This document shows positions 23,881 to 35,153 of a stretch of 64,000 bases of DNA, piece by piece. Under the pieces are notes generated by a model. The model searched no databases. It was not told the origin of the DNA and saw nothing but the letters and a program-made list of their open reading frames with translations. Positions within the stretch are counted from its first letter, which is position 1. The number at the start of each line of letters is the position of its first letter. The position numbers and the translations under genes are program-made. This DNA is from Bos javanicus. Its lineage: Eukaryota > Chordata > Mammalia > Artiodactyla > Bovidae. Location: the NCBI RefSeq assembly GCF_032452875.1, contig NC_083870.1, positions 3,162,001-3,226,000 on the forward strand, in the 5' to 3' direction.

Positions 23881-23949
23881 ATTCCTGACCAGTTAAGGGT
23901 TTAGTTTGGAAGCTCTAAGCCACTGAGTGGTGGAAAAAAAAAAAAAAAA

Positions 23950-24132
23950 AATCTGCCTGCCAATGCAGGAGACGTGGGTTCAATCCCTGGGTTGGGAAGA
24001 TCGCCTGGAGTAAGAAATGACAACCCACTCTGGTATTTTTGCCTGGGAAATCCATGGACAGAGGAGCCTGGCAGCCTGCAGGCCACGGGGTTGCAAAGAG
24101 TCAGGCATGACTGAGCAACAAGCACAACTAAA
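23950..24132 (+). mobile_element. Bov-tA SINE, 5' truncated
   Basis: It starts inside the tRNA part (ATCTGCCTGCCAATGCAGGA), directly after a 17-base A run at about 23934-23950. The body ends GAGTCAGGCATGACTGAGCA. Confidence 0.82.
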
Positions 24133-24257
24133 CACAAGCCATCGATTACAAGAAGAATTTTCATGATCAGATTTCCATTTTAAGCTCACTCTGGTACAGG
24201 GTGAAGAGAGATTAAGAAGAGAAAGCCTGTGAACAAGTTAGGAAGACATCCATTCCT

Positions 24258-24390
24258 CTCTGCTGCTGCTAAGTCACTTCAGTCGTGTCCGACTCTGTGC
24301 GACCCCATAGACGGCAGCCCTCCAGGCTCCCCCGCTCCTGGGATTCTCCAGGCAAGAACACTGGAGTGGGTTGCCATTGCCTTCTCCTCT
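24258..24390 (-). mobile_element. Bov-A2 SINE monomer
   Basis: CTGCTGCTGCTAAGTCACTT head, CGTGTCCGACTCTGTGCGAC and GAACACTGGAGTGGGTTGCC in antisense order. Confidence 0.85.
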
Positions 24391-24526
24391 CATGTGTATT
24401 AAATACCTACTGTGGGCCAGGACACTGTGGTTATCAAAAACATACATGGTTATACTTTCATGGAGTTCTATCCTAATGGGGTCAGTAGGTGTCAAAAGAA
24501 TACCTATTTACAAAATATGCACGCAC

Positions 24527-24654
24527 TGAAGCATGCTCAGTTGCTTCAGTCATATCCGACTCTTGCGACCCTTTGGACAGTAGCCCACGGGGCTCCTCTG
24601 TCCATGAGATTCTCCAGGCAGGAATACTGGAGCGGGTTGCCATTTTCCTCTCCA
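24527..24654 (-). mobile_element. BovA SINE monomer with target duplication
   Basis: An antisense BovA body flanked by a perfect 9-bp duplication, TTACAAAAT, at 24518-24526 and 24655-24663. Confidence 0.88.
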
Positions 24655-25789
24655 TTACAAAATGTAAGTATTCTAAATAATCACTGTGATAAAGTAGGAC
24701 AGTGCGACCATGGTCCATCTCTGCTGTTGCTCATGCCTAACATTCCTTCTTCCTTCTCACAATTTTCTTTGGGGAACCATACCTTCCCGACTCCCTGTGA
24801 TATGTCAGTCACATTGTTCCTTCTTCCTAAAAGGTGGGTGCGTAACCAGGGTTAGCCAATTAGAATGCTGTGTCCTCCTGGCCCAGGGCATAGGCTCCAG
24901 GTGGGGCATGTGGACAAACAAAACCAAGCAGTATATACTCTGGTATTGAATATGTGGTGCTAGAAAGGAGACAGCCTCTTATTATTTAGGATCAATGGCT
25001 TGAACCATCTTTCCTCATAAATGTAGAGAACCAGAGACTGCATCCAATAAACTTATGGAAATAGAGCAGAGAGAGAGAGAAAGAAAAAAACAAACAACGG
25101 CTTTGGCAATGTTATTTGGGCCTCTGTATCTAACTATGCCTAAAGCTTTGAACTTTCCAGCTACACTGAAGGGAATACAGGAGGAAGAGGCTCATGCTTT
25201 GGAGAGAAAGTGAGTCCAACTTTAGACGAAAAGGATGGAAGAAGTTTGGGCAGCTAGGCTAGCTGGGAATGCCTAATAGGGTCTCGACGTGTGTTTCTGG
25301 TGCATAGAAGGGAAATCAAAGATGGAGCTGTGCATTCGGGTTACTGAAATACAAGTGAAAGGTGAACTCAAGTTCAGCTGTGAACTACAAGGAGAATCTA
25401 CTGATTGAGAAAGAAGAACAAATACAGGGGAACATTGTCATTTACAGAAGAGACAGGCAAAGATGCCCTATACAAAATAATAAGGAGGAAACCCAGGAGG
25501 CCATCTGAAGATGATTCATCCGAAGATTAATAAGTTTTTAACAAGAAGACACTCTAGGTTCTCTCTCTCCTCACACCCAATCAACCAGCATATTCTGTTG
25601 GCCGTGCTTTTCTCATCACTTCTACCTAGATTGTAACAATGGTCTACCATTGCCTCTCCCAGGCTGTTTCATTAGCATCGCAGTGGGTCCGTTTGATTCC
25701 ACTCTTCTGGTCTTAATACAGCAACAATGTGTGTTTCCTTTACAAAGTCAGCAGATCCTCTGTTTAAAGCCCTCCACTGTCTCCCTGTA

Positions 25790-26332
25790 TTCGATGTCTA
25801 GGGCTGCCATAATGAAGTACCACAAACTTAGTGGCTTAACAACAGAAATGTATTGTGTCCCAGTTCTGGAGCCAAGAAGTCCAGGATCAAAGGGTCGGCA
25901 GGGCCATGTTCCCCTGAAGACACGAGGGAAGCACATGTTCTAAGACTTTCTCCTGACTCCTGGTAGTTCCTTGGCTTGTGGCAACGTAGCTCCTGTTTCA
26001 CAAGGCCTCCTCTCTATGTGCCTATCTTGTCTTTGTGTCCAAATTTCTCTTTTTTTTTTTTTTAAAGGATACAGTCATATAGGATTAAAGTGAAAGTGTT
26101 AGTCACTCAGTCATGTCCGACTCTTTGACTCCATGGACCAGGCTCCTCTGTCCATGGAATTCTCCTGGCAAGAATACTGGAGTGGGTTGCCATTCCCTTC
26201 TCCAGGGGATCTTCCTGACCAGGGCCCACCCTAATGACGTCATTTTATTAATAACTGGGTATCTCTGTAGAGACCCTATCTTTAAATAAGGTCATATTCT
26301 CTTTTCCAGGGGACACAATTCAACCCATAACA
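25790..26332 (+). mobile_element. Ancient MaLR/MLT1-like LTR, interrupted by a SINE
   Basis: CTAGGGCTGCCATAATGAAG, ACCACAAACTTAGTGGCTTA, GGAGCCAAGAAGTCCAGGAT, then GGGCCCACCCTAATGACGTC and GGGGACACAATTCAACCCAT follow the order of a well-known old mammalian LTR. The family name is from memory and not certain. A T run (26049-26064) and a BovA SINE (26088-26222) interrupt it. Confidence 0.6.
26088..26222 (-). mobile_element. Bov-tA/BovA SINE, partial
   Basis: Antisense body from AGTGAAAGTGTTAGTCACTC to TCTCCAGGGGATCTTCCTGA. The tRNA head is missing. Confidence 0.82.
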
Positions 26333-27837
26333 CTTCCCAACTCAGGGTTAAGTCCAAAGTCTTTGCAAAGATCCTACTGGACTCTACAAATGTGTCCTCC
26401 CCTCCTCTTCCCTCTCCCCAGCCCCACCACCTCTCCTTACTCTCTGACAGCTTCCCTTACTATTCTCTCTCTGTTATTCATTCCTATCCTAACAGAGGGC
26501 CTTCCAGACTGTTCTCTGTACACAGAGCACACTCTACCTCAGCCCCTTTGCACTTGCTTTCCCCTCTGTCTGAAAAAGTCTTCCCCCTAGTTTTCTGCAT
26601 GCATTTCTTTATCACTTTCTTTCTTTCTTTTATTTCGTGGCTCAGAGATCATCTCGGTAAGCCCTTCTCTGGCCCCATTACTTAAAACACTCTACATTCA
26701 AATCATTCTCACACTCTATCGTATTTTGTGCTTCATATTTCTCCATACACCTTCTGATGCACCATAGCACTTTCTCTTAGCACATTCTGATGTACCATAT
26801 AAGTTTCTTATTGATTTATTTTATTGCCCATCTCTTCCCACTAGACTATATGCTTCATGAACACAGGCATTTGGGACTATTTTATCACTAATGTATCTTC
26901 AGAACCTAGAACAATGACTGCTGCATGGTTGAGGCTTAATGAACACTTACTGAACAAATGAGTAAGTGGTTAATAGAGTCAAATGCCACACACAACAGTT
27001 GTCAATATGAAAACGTCAGAAGAACATCCATTGAATTTTGCAGGATGGAGATTATTAACACCTTGTCCAGAAACCAAATACAACATTGATAAGCAACTAT
27101 CCTCCAATTAAAAATGACAGCATTATTCAAAGAGGCTTCAACAGAGTGGCAGGAGAGGACCGTGGATTAGGGAGTGAATGTGAGATGAAGGAGTAGAGAC
27201 AGCAGGTGTACTGTTTTCCCATCAGCCTGGTTCTGAAGGAAGGAGATATACAGATCTGCAGCTAGACAGACACACGGCTAGGATGGAAGGGGACTGTTAT
27301 TTTTAGATGAGAAGAACATGGATTTGTTTAAAGGCTGAAGTAACTCAAGTACTGGCTGAGCTCAGTGTGGCACGTGGGTCCGTGGATTGCCTGGAGCCAC
27401 ACGTCTGGGATGCTCCGCACTGCGCTCCTCAGAAGCAACCAGAATAGGGGAGAGGCAAGAGGGGCTCTGTGGGGCCAGCCCTGCTCGGCTTCTTCTACAT
27501 CAGTGCTGAGGCTCCCATCTACCCACATGCGGAGAGCTGGGAAAGAGAAGCGGAGGGGACGGGAAGAGGGCACAGCCCTGGCTCGGGCTCAGCTCTGAAG
27601 CGGCACGGGAGCTTCACAGCCGCTTATCCATGTCCAGGAGCATCCCTGTTTTCACTGCTCCCTGGGTCCCACCCCCTAAGAACAAAAGGATACTCTTTCT
27701 CCTCTTTCCCTTTCTTCCCCTTCGCCCCTTTCTTTGACTTTCTGATAAACCTCTTCCTTGCTTAGACAAACTTATTTTCCATGCTGTTGGGAAAAAGAAT
27801 AAAGGTCCTTATTGCATCAGGCCTTTTCTCTCTCTCT

Positions 27838-29352
27838 CCTTTTTTTCTTAATTGACGTGTAGCTGATTTACAATGTTGTGCTAGTTTCTGCTGTACAGAA
27901 AAGTGACTCAGTTATACACACATATGCATTCTTTATATTCTTTTCCATTTTGGTTTATCCCAGTAGTTGGGTATAGTGTCCTATGCTATACAGTAGGACT
28001 TTGTTATTTATCCATTCTAAATGTAATAGTCTGCATCTACCAACCCCAGATTCGAGGTCTGTCCCTCCTCATCCCCCTGGTCTCCTTGGCAACCACAGAT
28101 CTGCTCTCTATGTCTGCGAGTCTCTTTCTGTTTTAGAGACAGGTTCACATGTGTCATGTTTTAGATCGGGCTTCCTTGGTGGCTCGGGCAACGGTAAAGA
28201 ATCCACCTGCAATGCAAGAAATTCCTGGGAGCCTGGAAGATCCCCTGGAGAAGGGATTGGCCACTCACTCCACATCGTTGCCTGGAATATTCCATAGGCA
28301 GAGAAGCCTGGCAGGCTATAGTCCATGGGGTTGCAAAGAGTCAGACATGACTGAGCTAATAACAGTCTCATCATATGGTGTTTGTCTCTCTCTCTCTCTG
28401 ACTTGTTTGATTTAGTTTGAGCATCTCTAGTTGCACTCATGTTGCCACAAATGGCATTATTTCATTCTTTTTATGGCTTAGTAATGTTCCATTGCATATA
28501 TGTACCACATCTTGTTTATCTATTTATCTGTCCGTGGATATTTACATTGTTCTCATGTCTTGGATATTGTGAATAGCGCTTCTATGAACACAAGGGTGCG
28601 TGTATCTTTTTGAATTATAGTTTTGTCCAGGTATATGCCCAGGAGTGGGATTGCTGGTTCCTACAGTAGTTCTATTTTTAGTTCTCTGAGGAACTTCCAC
28701 ACTGTCTTTCGTAGTGGCTGCACCAACTTATATTCCTACGAACAGTGTAGGAGGGTTCCTTTTTCTCCATACCCTCTCCCGCATTTGTTATTGGCAGACT
28801 TTTCATGATGGCCGTTCGGACTGGAGGTGATACCTCTTTGTAGTTTTGATTTGCATTTCTTTAATAATTAGCAACATTGAACTCATCCCATGTGCCTGTT
28901 TGGCCATCTGTATGTCTTCTTTTGAGAATTGTCTATTAAGGTCTTCTGCTCATCTTTTGATTGAGTTGTTTTTTTGTTGTTGAATTGTATGAGCTGTTTG
29001 TATATTTTGGAGATTAAGCCCTTGTCAGTTGCATCATTACAAATAGTTTCTCCCACTCTGTGGGTTGTCTTTCTGTTTTTTTTTTTTTTTAATAGTTTCT
29101 TTTGCTTTGAAAAAGCTTGTAAGTTTGATTAGGTTCCATTTGTTTATTTTATTGCTTTTATTTCTATTGCCTTGGGAGACTGACTTAAGAAAATACTGGT
29201 ATAGTTTATGTCAGAGAATGTTTTGTGTATGCTCTCTTCTAGGAGTTTTACAGTGTTATGTCTTATGCTTGTCTTTAACCTATTTTGAGTTTTATTTTTG
29301 TGCATGGTGTGAGGGTGTGTTCTAACTTTATTGATTTACATTAAGCTGTCCA
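27838..29352 (-). mobile_element. L1 LINE, 5'-truncated, antisense
   Basis: It runs from the antisense L1 3' end (TTGACGTGTAGCTGATTTAC, TTTCTGCTGTACAGAAAAGT) through the 3' UTR and end of ORF2 (TATGGCTTAGTAATGTTCCA near 28474, TAGTTTTGATTTGCATTTCT near 28842) to about 29350. ORF2 is broken by stops. A Bov-tA is nested at 28166-28368. Confidence 0.85.
28166..28368 (+). mobile_element. Bov-tA SINE nested in L1
   Basis: GGGCTTCCTTGGTGGCTCGG head, AGATCCCCTGGAGAAGGGAT middle and GAGTCAGACATGACTGAGCT end, inside the L1 above. Confidence 0.87.
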
Positions 29353-29731
29353 ACTTACATATTGGGGATTTTTTTAAGAGCTGGGAAATCTTTTCTCATT
29401 AGATTCCTGGCTTCTGTAGTGCTCATTGGCTGGATCTGGGTCACATTCTCACCCCCAAGCCCATCAGTGCCAAAGGGAATAAGACAATCCTTGTTGGCTT
29501 AGTCTACTCATGATTTGCCCTAGTTATGTGGCAAAGGAGTTAGACACTGGAACAAAATCCAGGATCTTTAAGCCTGGAAAAAGGGAGAAATGGCTTTGTG
29601 TGGGACACAAATAGTTAAGAATGTGGGTAATGATTCAGGGAGGCTATTCAAGGTAGAATTGGGCTGCCTGAGGGGGCAATGTGGCCCTAAATGGGTCATC
29701 AACTTCTCTTATTCTCTATCTTGCTATTTGC

Positions 29732-30176
29732 TGCCACCTGGTGCAAGGACGGCTTCCCAGGTGGCTCAAGGGTAAAGAATCTGTCTGCAATGCGGGAGAC
29801 GTGGGTTTGATGCCTGGGTTGGGAAGACCCTCTGGAGAAGGAAATGGAAACCCACACCAGTATTCTTACCTAATAAATCCCATGGACAGAGGAGCCTGGC
29901 GTACTATAGTCCATAGGGTCACAGAGTCAGACATGACTGAGCGACTGAGCATAAACACAGATACAAAGATATTTCTTTCCATCTTGACCCAGAATCCAGC
30001 CTCGATTCTGGGGACTCCGGAAGATGCCACTTGGTGGTCAAGATTTGGAAAATGCAATAGATATTTGAATCTGTGGACTTCATTCCTGGATTCCTTCTTT
30101 GCTGTGTGTGTTTGCTTTTTCTACTTGTCTAACTTTATTCTTTCCACAGGCTTGTGTGTGTGTGCCACCTGGTGGT
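29732..30176 (-). promoter_or_regulatory. Cluster of three CTCF-like motifs
   Basis: Three - strand sites match or nearly match the CTCF core. The best, the complement of 30163-30176, reads ACCACCAGGTGGCA with C following, a full match to the core pattern CCASYAGRKGGCRS. The complement of 30025-30038 (ACCACCAAGTGGCA) and that of 29732-29745 (TGCACCAGGTGGCA) each differ from the core at one base. A Bov-tA SINE (29750-29960) separates the first two. All share one orientation. Occupancy is inferred, not seen. Confidence 0.45.
29750..29960 (+). mobile_element. Bov-tA SINE
   Basis: GGCTTCCCAGGTGGCTCAAG head, GGAAATGGAAACCCACACCA body and GAGTCAGACATGACTGAGCG end. Confidence 0.88.
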
Positions 30177-30731
30177 AAGAATGGGTTCTGCAGGCTCTGC
30201 AGAAGAATGAGTTGCTGTGTCCTTGGAGCCTCCTGGCCCCTCTACAGCAGAAGGGACCACACACTGAGAAGATTCAAGAATGGGTGCTCAAATAGGGCCA
30301 GTGGGAGGCTCCCTGTAGTTGAGCATGAAGGCATAGATCTCATAAATGCATGGCAAGTATGACCTTTTTCCCCCTCCTAAACTCTCCACCACTCCTCAAG
30401 CCTCTCAATGTGCTTCCAAGAAAAAAGAATAACAACAATACCCCCAAAAGACTTGTTCCTTCCTTGACTTGGTCACTTGACTTGGCTTGGTAAAATAGGA
30501 GAGAACGAGAGCAAGTGGACCCATAAAGTTTCCCCTTACCTACTGGCGGCCCGACCGTTGTTTCTTCTCTTATTGCCCATCTCTTTCCAGCCAAGCCCTT
30601 CTTCCTTCTGCTTCCCCTTTCCTGTTCATCGAATCCTCTGACGCCTTGCTCTTTGCTTAGACTTCGCTGCAGCCTCAATTTTATCACAGAATACCCCAGC
30701 CACGTTAACTAGAAACCTAACTTTCTCATGA

Positions 30732-30940
30732 AAGTCAAAGTGAAGTCGCTCAGTCGTGTCCGACTCTTTGCAGCCCCATGGACTGTAGCCTACCAGGCTC
30801 CTCCGTCCATGGGATTTTCCAGGCAATAAAACTGGAATGGTTTGCCATTTCCTTCTCCAGGGGATCTTCCCGACCCGGGGATCGAACCCAGGTCTCCCGC
30901 ATTGTAGGCAGACGCTTTACTGTCTGAGCCACCAGGGAAG
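30732..30940 (-). mobile_element. Bov-tA SINE with perfect target duplication
   Basis: A full-length antisense copy flanked by a 12-bp repeat, ACTTTCTCATGA, at 30720-30731 and 30941-30952. Divergence from the consensus is low. Confidence 0.93.
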
Positions 30941-31647
30941 ACTTTCTCATGAGGGAAATATAAATATGATTACATACATGCATTTGGTAATACATGGTAA
31001 TTCACAACTCTCTTGAACAGAGGCTACGGTTTCCCTGACACTCCTATCTGAGAACCAAGGGATGGGATGATATGCTCTTAGCTTCCCGTTGCCATACCCT
31101 CTATTTTTCAAGAAGCCTGTCTTCTTTTCAGACTTATTAGTCTAATGTCTTATGTCACTTCTTAAAAAATAATTTTTCAAAAAAGAAACTAATATATTCA
31201 CATAGTAAAACATCTAATATTTATAAAGATATAAAAATAGCAAAAGTCTATGCCTCTCTTCCCTATGTCTTCCTTCACCTTCGCTGCCTATTCCAAAATA
31301 ACCACTGTTGACACTTGGATATCTGTGATGGTTTGTTTTATGTGTCAGCTTGGTTAGGCTATGACGCCCACTTGTTTGGATAAGGCACACCTAGATGTTG
31401 CTGTGCAGATACTTTTTAGATGTGATAAACATTGACAGTTAGTAGACTTTGAGTAAAGCAGATCATCCTCCATAATACGATTGGAGCCTCATGCAAACAG
31501 CTGAAGACAAAGAATCAGGTTTCCCAAATAAGAGGAAATTTTCCTTAAGATGACAACATAGAAACCCTGCCTGAGTTTCCAGCTTACTGCCCTGTGGAAT
31601 TTGGTTTCAAGACTGCCACTTCAATCTTCAATTCTCTCTCTCTCTCT

Positions 31648-31765
31648 TTTTTTTAAGTATAGTTGATTTATAATGTTGTGTTAATTTCTGCTGTACAGGA
31701 AAGTGATTCAGTTATTCATACATATACACATTGTATTTCATATTATTTTCCATTATAGTTTATGC
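31648..31765 (-). mobile_element. L1 3'-end fragment
   Basis: TTTTTTTTAAGTATAGTTGA, TTTCTGCTGTACAGGAAAGT and TATTATTTTCCATTATAG are the antisense ruminant L1 3' end. Confidence 0.75.
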
Positions 31766-31912
31766 CACATCAACTCTTACCTGAATTATCAGCCTGCCCA
31801 CCAGCCTAAGGACTTCAGTCTTGCCAGCCCCTTCATCCTCTGACCTAAGTCAGCTCCTTAAAATCTCTCTCTGCCTCACTTCATCTATAGAATTATAACC
31901 TTGATTCTGTTT

Positions 31913-32355
31913 TGTTAGGTAGTTAGAATAGGAAACAGGAGTCCAGAGTGGCGGTGGCTAAAAGACAAGGAAGGGAAAGCCCACAAAAATAGAACAGAGG
32001 AAGGTCCGAGGACCGGAGTGAGGACCTCAGGTGGAACAAACAGCACTCCTGGCTGACCCAATTTACACGGAGCAGGCCCAGGGGGAGGAAAAACATATAA
32101 AAAGAGGGGCCAAAGGGCCGGGGCTCTCTCTTCTCTTCGCGTCTTTTGGGTCAGCATGCCCTCACGCCTCGAGGATGTATTTTCCTGCTATTTTCTAAAT
32201 AAAACTGAGCTGTAACACGGAGCTGTAGCACTGATCTGTCTAAGAGCTATAACACAGTCTATCCAAAAGCTGTGATGCGCCAAGGGCTTTAATGTCTGTC
32301 GCTTCAAATTTTTGTTGAGACGAGACAGAACCAAGGAGATTATACTCCCCTGACA
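31913..32355 (+). mobile_element. Solo ERV LTR (gamma-type, bovine)
   Basis: A 443-bp unit begins TGTTAGG and ends CTGACA, with the canonical TG..CA termini. A perfect 4-bp duplication, GTTT, lies at 31909-31912 and 32356-32359, as expected for class I (gammaretrovirus-like) elements. The U3 part carries a TATA-like ATATAAAAAG at 32095-32104, and AATAAA lies at 32198-32203. No gag, pol or env sequence is attached, so LTR-LTR recombination removed the provirus body. It resembles a BTLTR1-type family, named from memory. Confidence 0.85.
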
Positions 32356-32804
32356 GTTTCTAGGAAGAATCCTGACTAATAGAGTATCTGTGATGGGAAT
32401 GGATACTTGTCTTCACAAATCCATATTTTGTTCTCCTAGGTAACCAATGACGAGTTGCAGTTTGGTGTGGCCATGCAGCTTAATTCTCCCCACTTAAGTG
32501 GGAAGACGAGTAATATGAATGACTTCCATGCCTGACCCATTACACCTCCTTGATCTGTGTCTTTTCTGAATGACTGGCCAGGCGACACAGAGGGCATCCT
32601 TGGAAACCATGTGTTGCAAATGGCATCCTGGGTCCTTCTATAACTGTAGGGACTCAAGTGCCCACCTCCTTGCATCTAGCCTCACAGATCTTAAACATTC
32701 TAACCTAAATACCCCTGGACTATTAGGTAAGTTGTAAATAAATTTCTATTGTGTTCAAGCTATTACATTTTGGATTTGTTTCATAAACTAATTTAGCATA
32801 CGCT

Positions 32805-33012
32805 TCCCCAACCTTGGGTCAGATGGTAAAGAATCTGCCTGCAATGCGGGAGACCCAGGTTGGATCCCTGGGTTGGGAAGATCCCCTGGAGAAGGGAATG
32901 ACAACCCACTCTAGTATTCTTGCCTGGAAAATCCCATGGAAAAAGAACCTGTCAGGTTACAGCCCATGGGGTCGCAAAGAGTTGGACATGACTGAGCGAC
33001 TAACACACAATA
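32805..33012 (+). mobile_element. Bov-tA SINE
   Basis: CCCCAACCTTGGGTCAGATG head (diverged), GAGAAGGGAATGACAACCCA body and GTTGGACATGACTGAGCGAC end. Confidence 0.85.
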
Positions 33013-33050
33013 GAGAAATCAGTACTTTGAAGTGGAGTGATAAACACCTA

Positions 33051-33180
33051 GGGAATTCCCTGGCAGTCCAGTGGTTAGGACTCCTTGATTTCACTGCCAA
33101 GGGCCAGGGTTTGATCCCTGGTCAGGTAACTAAAATGGTATGAGCTGCGCTGGTGTGACAAATAAAATAGAAAAATAAAA
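33051..33180 (+). mobile_element. CHR-2-type SINE
   Basis: GGGAATTCCCTGGCAGTCCA start, GGGCCAGGGTTTGATCCCTG box-B region and an AATAAAATAGAAAAATAAAA tail. Confidence 0.82.
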
Positions 33181-33357
33181 GACGGGCATTGGCTTAATAG
33201 ATGCATAGCAGGAAGTTGGAGACTGGCATCACTGCCTGAGAATACAGGGGTTCCTCTTCTGCCATGGCAAAGCTTTTGATAGAACTGATGCTATGATAAC
33301 TTGAAAGGCAGACACACTCCTTACAGTGCCAGTAGTGTGAGGGAAGGTGGTTGGAAT

Positions 33358-33542
33358 TGTAACACTGAGCCATAACACTGATTTGTCTAAGAGCTATAAC
33401 ATGGTCCATTCGAGACCTGAGAGCTATAACACGGTCTGTCCAAGACCCGAGAGCTGTGACACGCTGAGGGGGCTTTAATGTCCATCACTCCAAGTCTCTG
33501 TTGTGACGAGACAAAAGCCGAAGACCATACACTTGCCTGACA
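33358..33542 (+). mobile_element. Internally deleted copy of the same ERV LTR
   Basis: A 185-bp segment equals the 3' part of the LTR at 37895-38397, from the TGTAACACTGAGC repeat onward, and ends CTGACA. It starts with TG and is flanked by GAAT at 33354-33357 and 33543-33546. It therefore looks like a complete LTR integration that lost its U3 and promoter. Confidence 0.75.
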
Positions 33543-33562
33543 GAATGATCCAGAATATATGA

Positions 33563-34445
33563 GTTGCCCAAAGGATTTAAATTTTTAAAAAATTGGAGTA
33601 TAATTGATTTACAATGTTGTGTTAGTTTCAGGTGTACAGCACAATGATTAGGTTATATATTTTTTTTTTTCAGATTCTTTTCACTTATGGTTATTACAAA
33701 ATATTGACTATAGTTCCTTATGCTATACAGTAGGTCCTTTTGGTTATCTATTTTATGTATAGTAGGGTGTTAACGATTAATTCAAGCTCATAATTTATAT
33801 CTCCCTGCCCCCCTTTTCTCTTTGGTAACCATAAGTTTGTTATGTCTGTGGGTCTACTTCTGTTTTGTATATAAGTTCCTTTGTATCTTTTTTTTGGCTA
33901 CAGTGTACAGCATGTGGGATCTTAGTTCCCCAGCTAGGGAGTCAATCAGGCCCCCTGCAGTGGAAGAATTGCAGAATCCTAACCACTAGATCACCAGGGA
34001 ATTCCCTCTTTTTTGTTTTTTTTTAGATTCTACACATAGTGATATCATAATTATATGATAATCTGTATATCCATCCATGTTGCTACAAATGGCATTAATT
34101 CATCATTCTTTTTATGGTTGAATAGTATTCCATCCTATAAACATACTGCATCTTCTTTATCCATCCATCTCTGGACTCATGTTAACATTTAGCTTTCTTC
34201 TGTTTCTTGGCTATTGTGGATAGTGCTGCAATGAACACTGGGGCGCATGTACCTTTTGAAATGGTGATTTTCTCCATATATATGTCCAGAAGTAGGATTG
34301 CTGAATCACGTGGTAGCTCTTTTTGTTAGTTTTTAAAGGAAACGCCATGCTATTCTCCATAGTGCCTGCATTAATTTACATTCCCATCAACAGCATAGGA
34401 AAGTTCCTTTTTCTCAACACCCTCTCCAGCATTTATTATTTGTAA
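33563..34445 (-). mobile_element. L1 LINE 3' fragment
   Basis: Antisense L1 from TGATTTACAATGTTGTGTTA through CTATACAGTAGGTCCTTTTG and TTATGGTTGAATAGTATTCC to CCCATCAACAGCATAGGAAA. A CHR-2 SINE interrupts it at 33885-34008. Confidence 0.82.
33885..34008 (-). mobile_element. CHR-2-type SINE nested in L1
   Basis: TGTGGGATCTTAGTTCCCCA, then CTAACCACTAGATCACCAGG in antisense. Confidence 0.8.
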
Positions 34446-34835
34446 TGCTGCTTCCTATTTTTATCTAGCATTACAAAATAGAAATGTGCTCACACCAGAA
34501 TCTACTGGTTTGCAGGCAGAATAAGGGAATAAAGAACCTAGAAATTTTGGACCTTGTAGGTATTAATAAGCCAACTGCTTCAGAACCATAAATAGCAAGA
34601 GACAAGACTTGCTGCTTAGAAGCCACTCATTAAGACATCTAGTCAGACAAAAAGCTCATTTAAATTTGCAGTTCTTTCAGATGGTTTCAAGGCAACTACC
34701 ATTAACTTGAGAAAAAGAAGCTTGGGGGCGAGGAAGCAACGTGCTGAAACGGATTAAGGACTCTGTCTAAGAACTCTGAGTATGGCCCCTGGGACATGGA
34801 ACTGAATAAAAGCAGATAGATTAAATGCTTTGTAA

Positions 34836-35153
34836 TAACAACACAAGAGATGACTCTACACATGGACATCACCAGATGGTCAATACCGAAATCAGATTGA
34901 TTATTTTCTTTGCAGCGAAAGATGGAGAAGCTCTATAGAGTCAGCAAAAACAAGACCGGGAGCTGACCGTGACATGATTATGACTCAGATCATGAACTCC
35001 TTATTGAAAATTTAGACTTATATTGAAGAAAGTAGGGAAAACCACTAGACCATTCAGGTGTGACCTAAATCAAATCCCTTATGATTATACAATGGAAGTG
35101 AGAAATAGATTCAAGGCATTAAATCTGATAGACAGAGTGCCTGAAGAACTATG
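34836..35153 (+). mobile_element. BovB LINE, 5' segment of a split copy
   Basis: A sense BovB endonuclease-domain region starts at ACAACACAAGAGATGACTCT and stops at GAACTATG (35153). The continuation, GGAAGGAGGTTC, is found 3.2 kb away at 38401. The 5' end of the element is truncated near 34836. Confidence 0.88.

Larger units (their letters stand above)
31326..32383 (+). mobile_element. Ancient MaLR-like LTR carrying two later insertions
   Basis: The order TGTGATGGTTTGTTTTATGT, GTAGACTTTGAGTAAAGCAG, CAGTCTTGCCAGCCCCTTCA and AATCCTGACTAATAG matches a common ancient mammalian LTR-type repeat. The family name is uncertain. An L1 fragment (31648-31765) and a solo ERV LTR (31913-32355) lie inside it. 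Confidence 0.5.
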
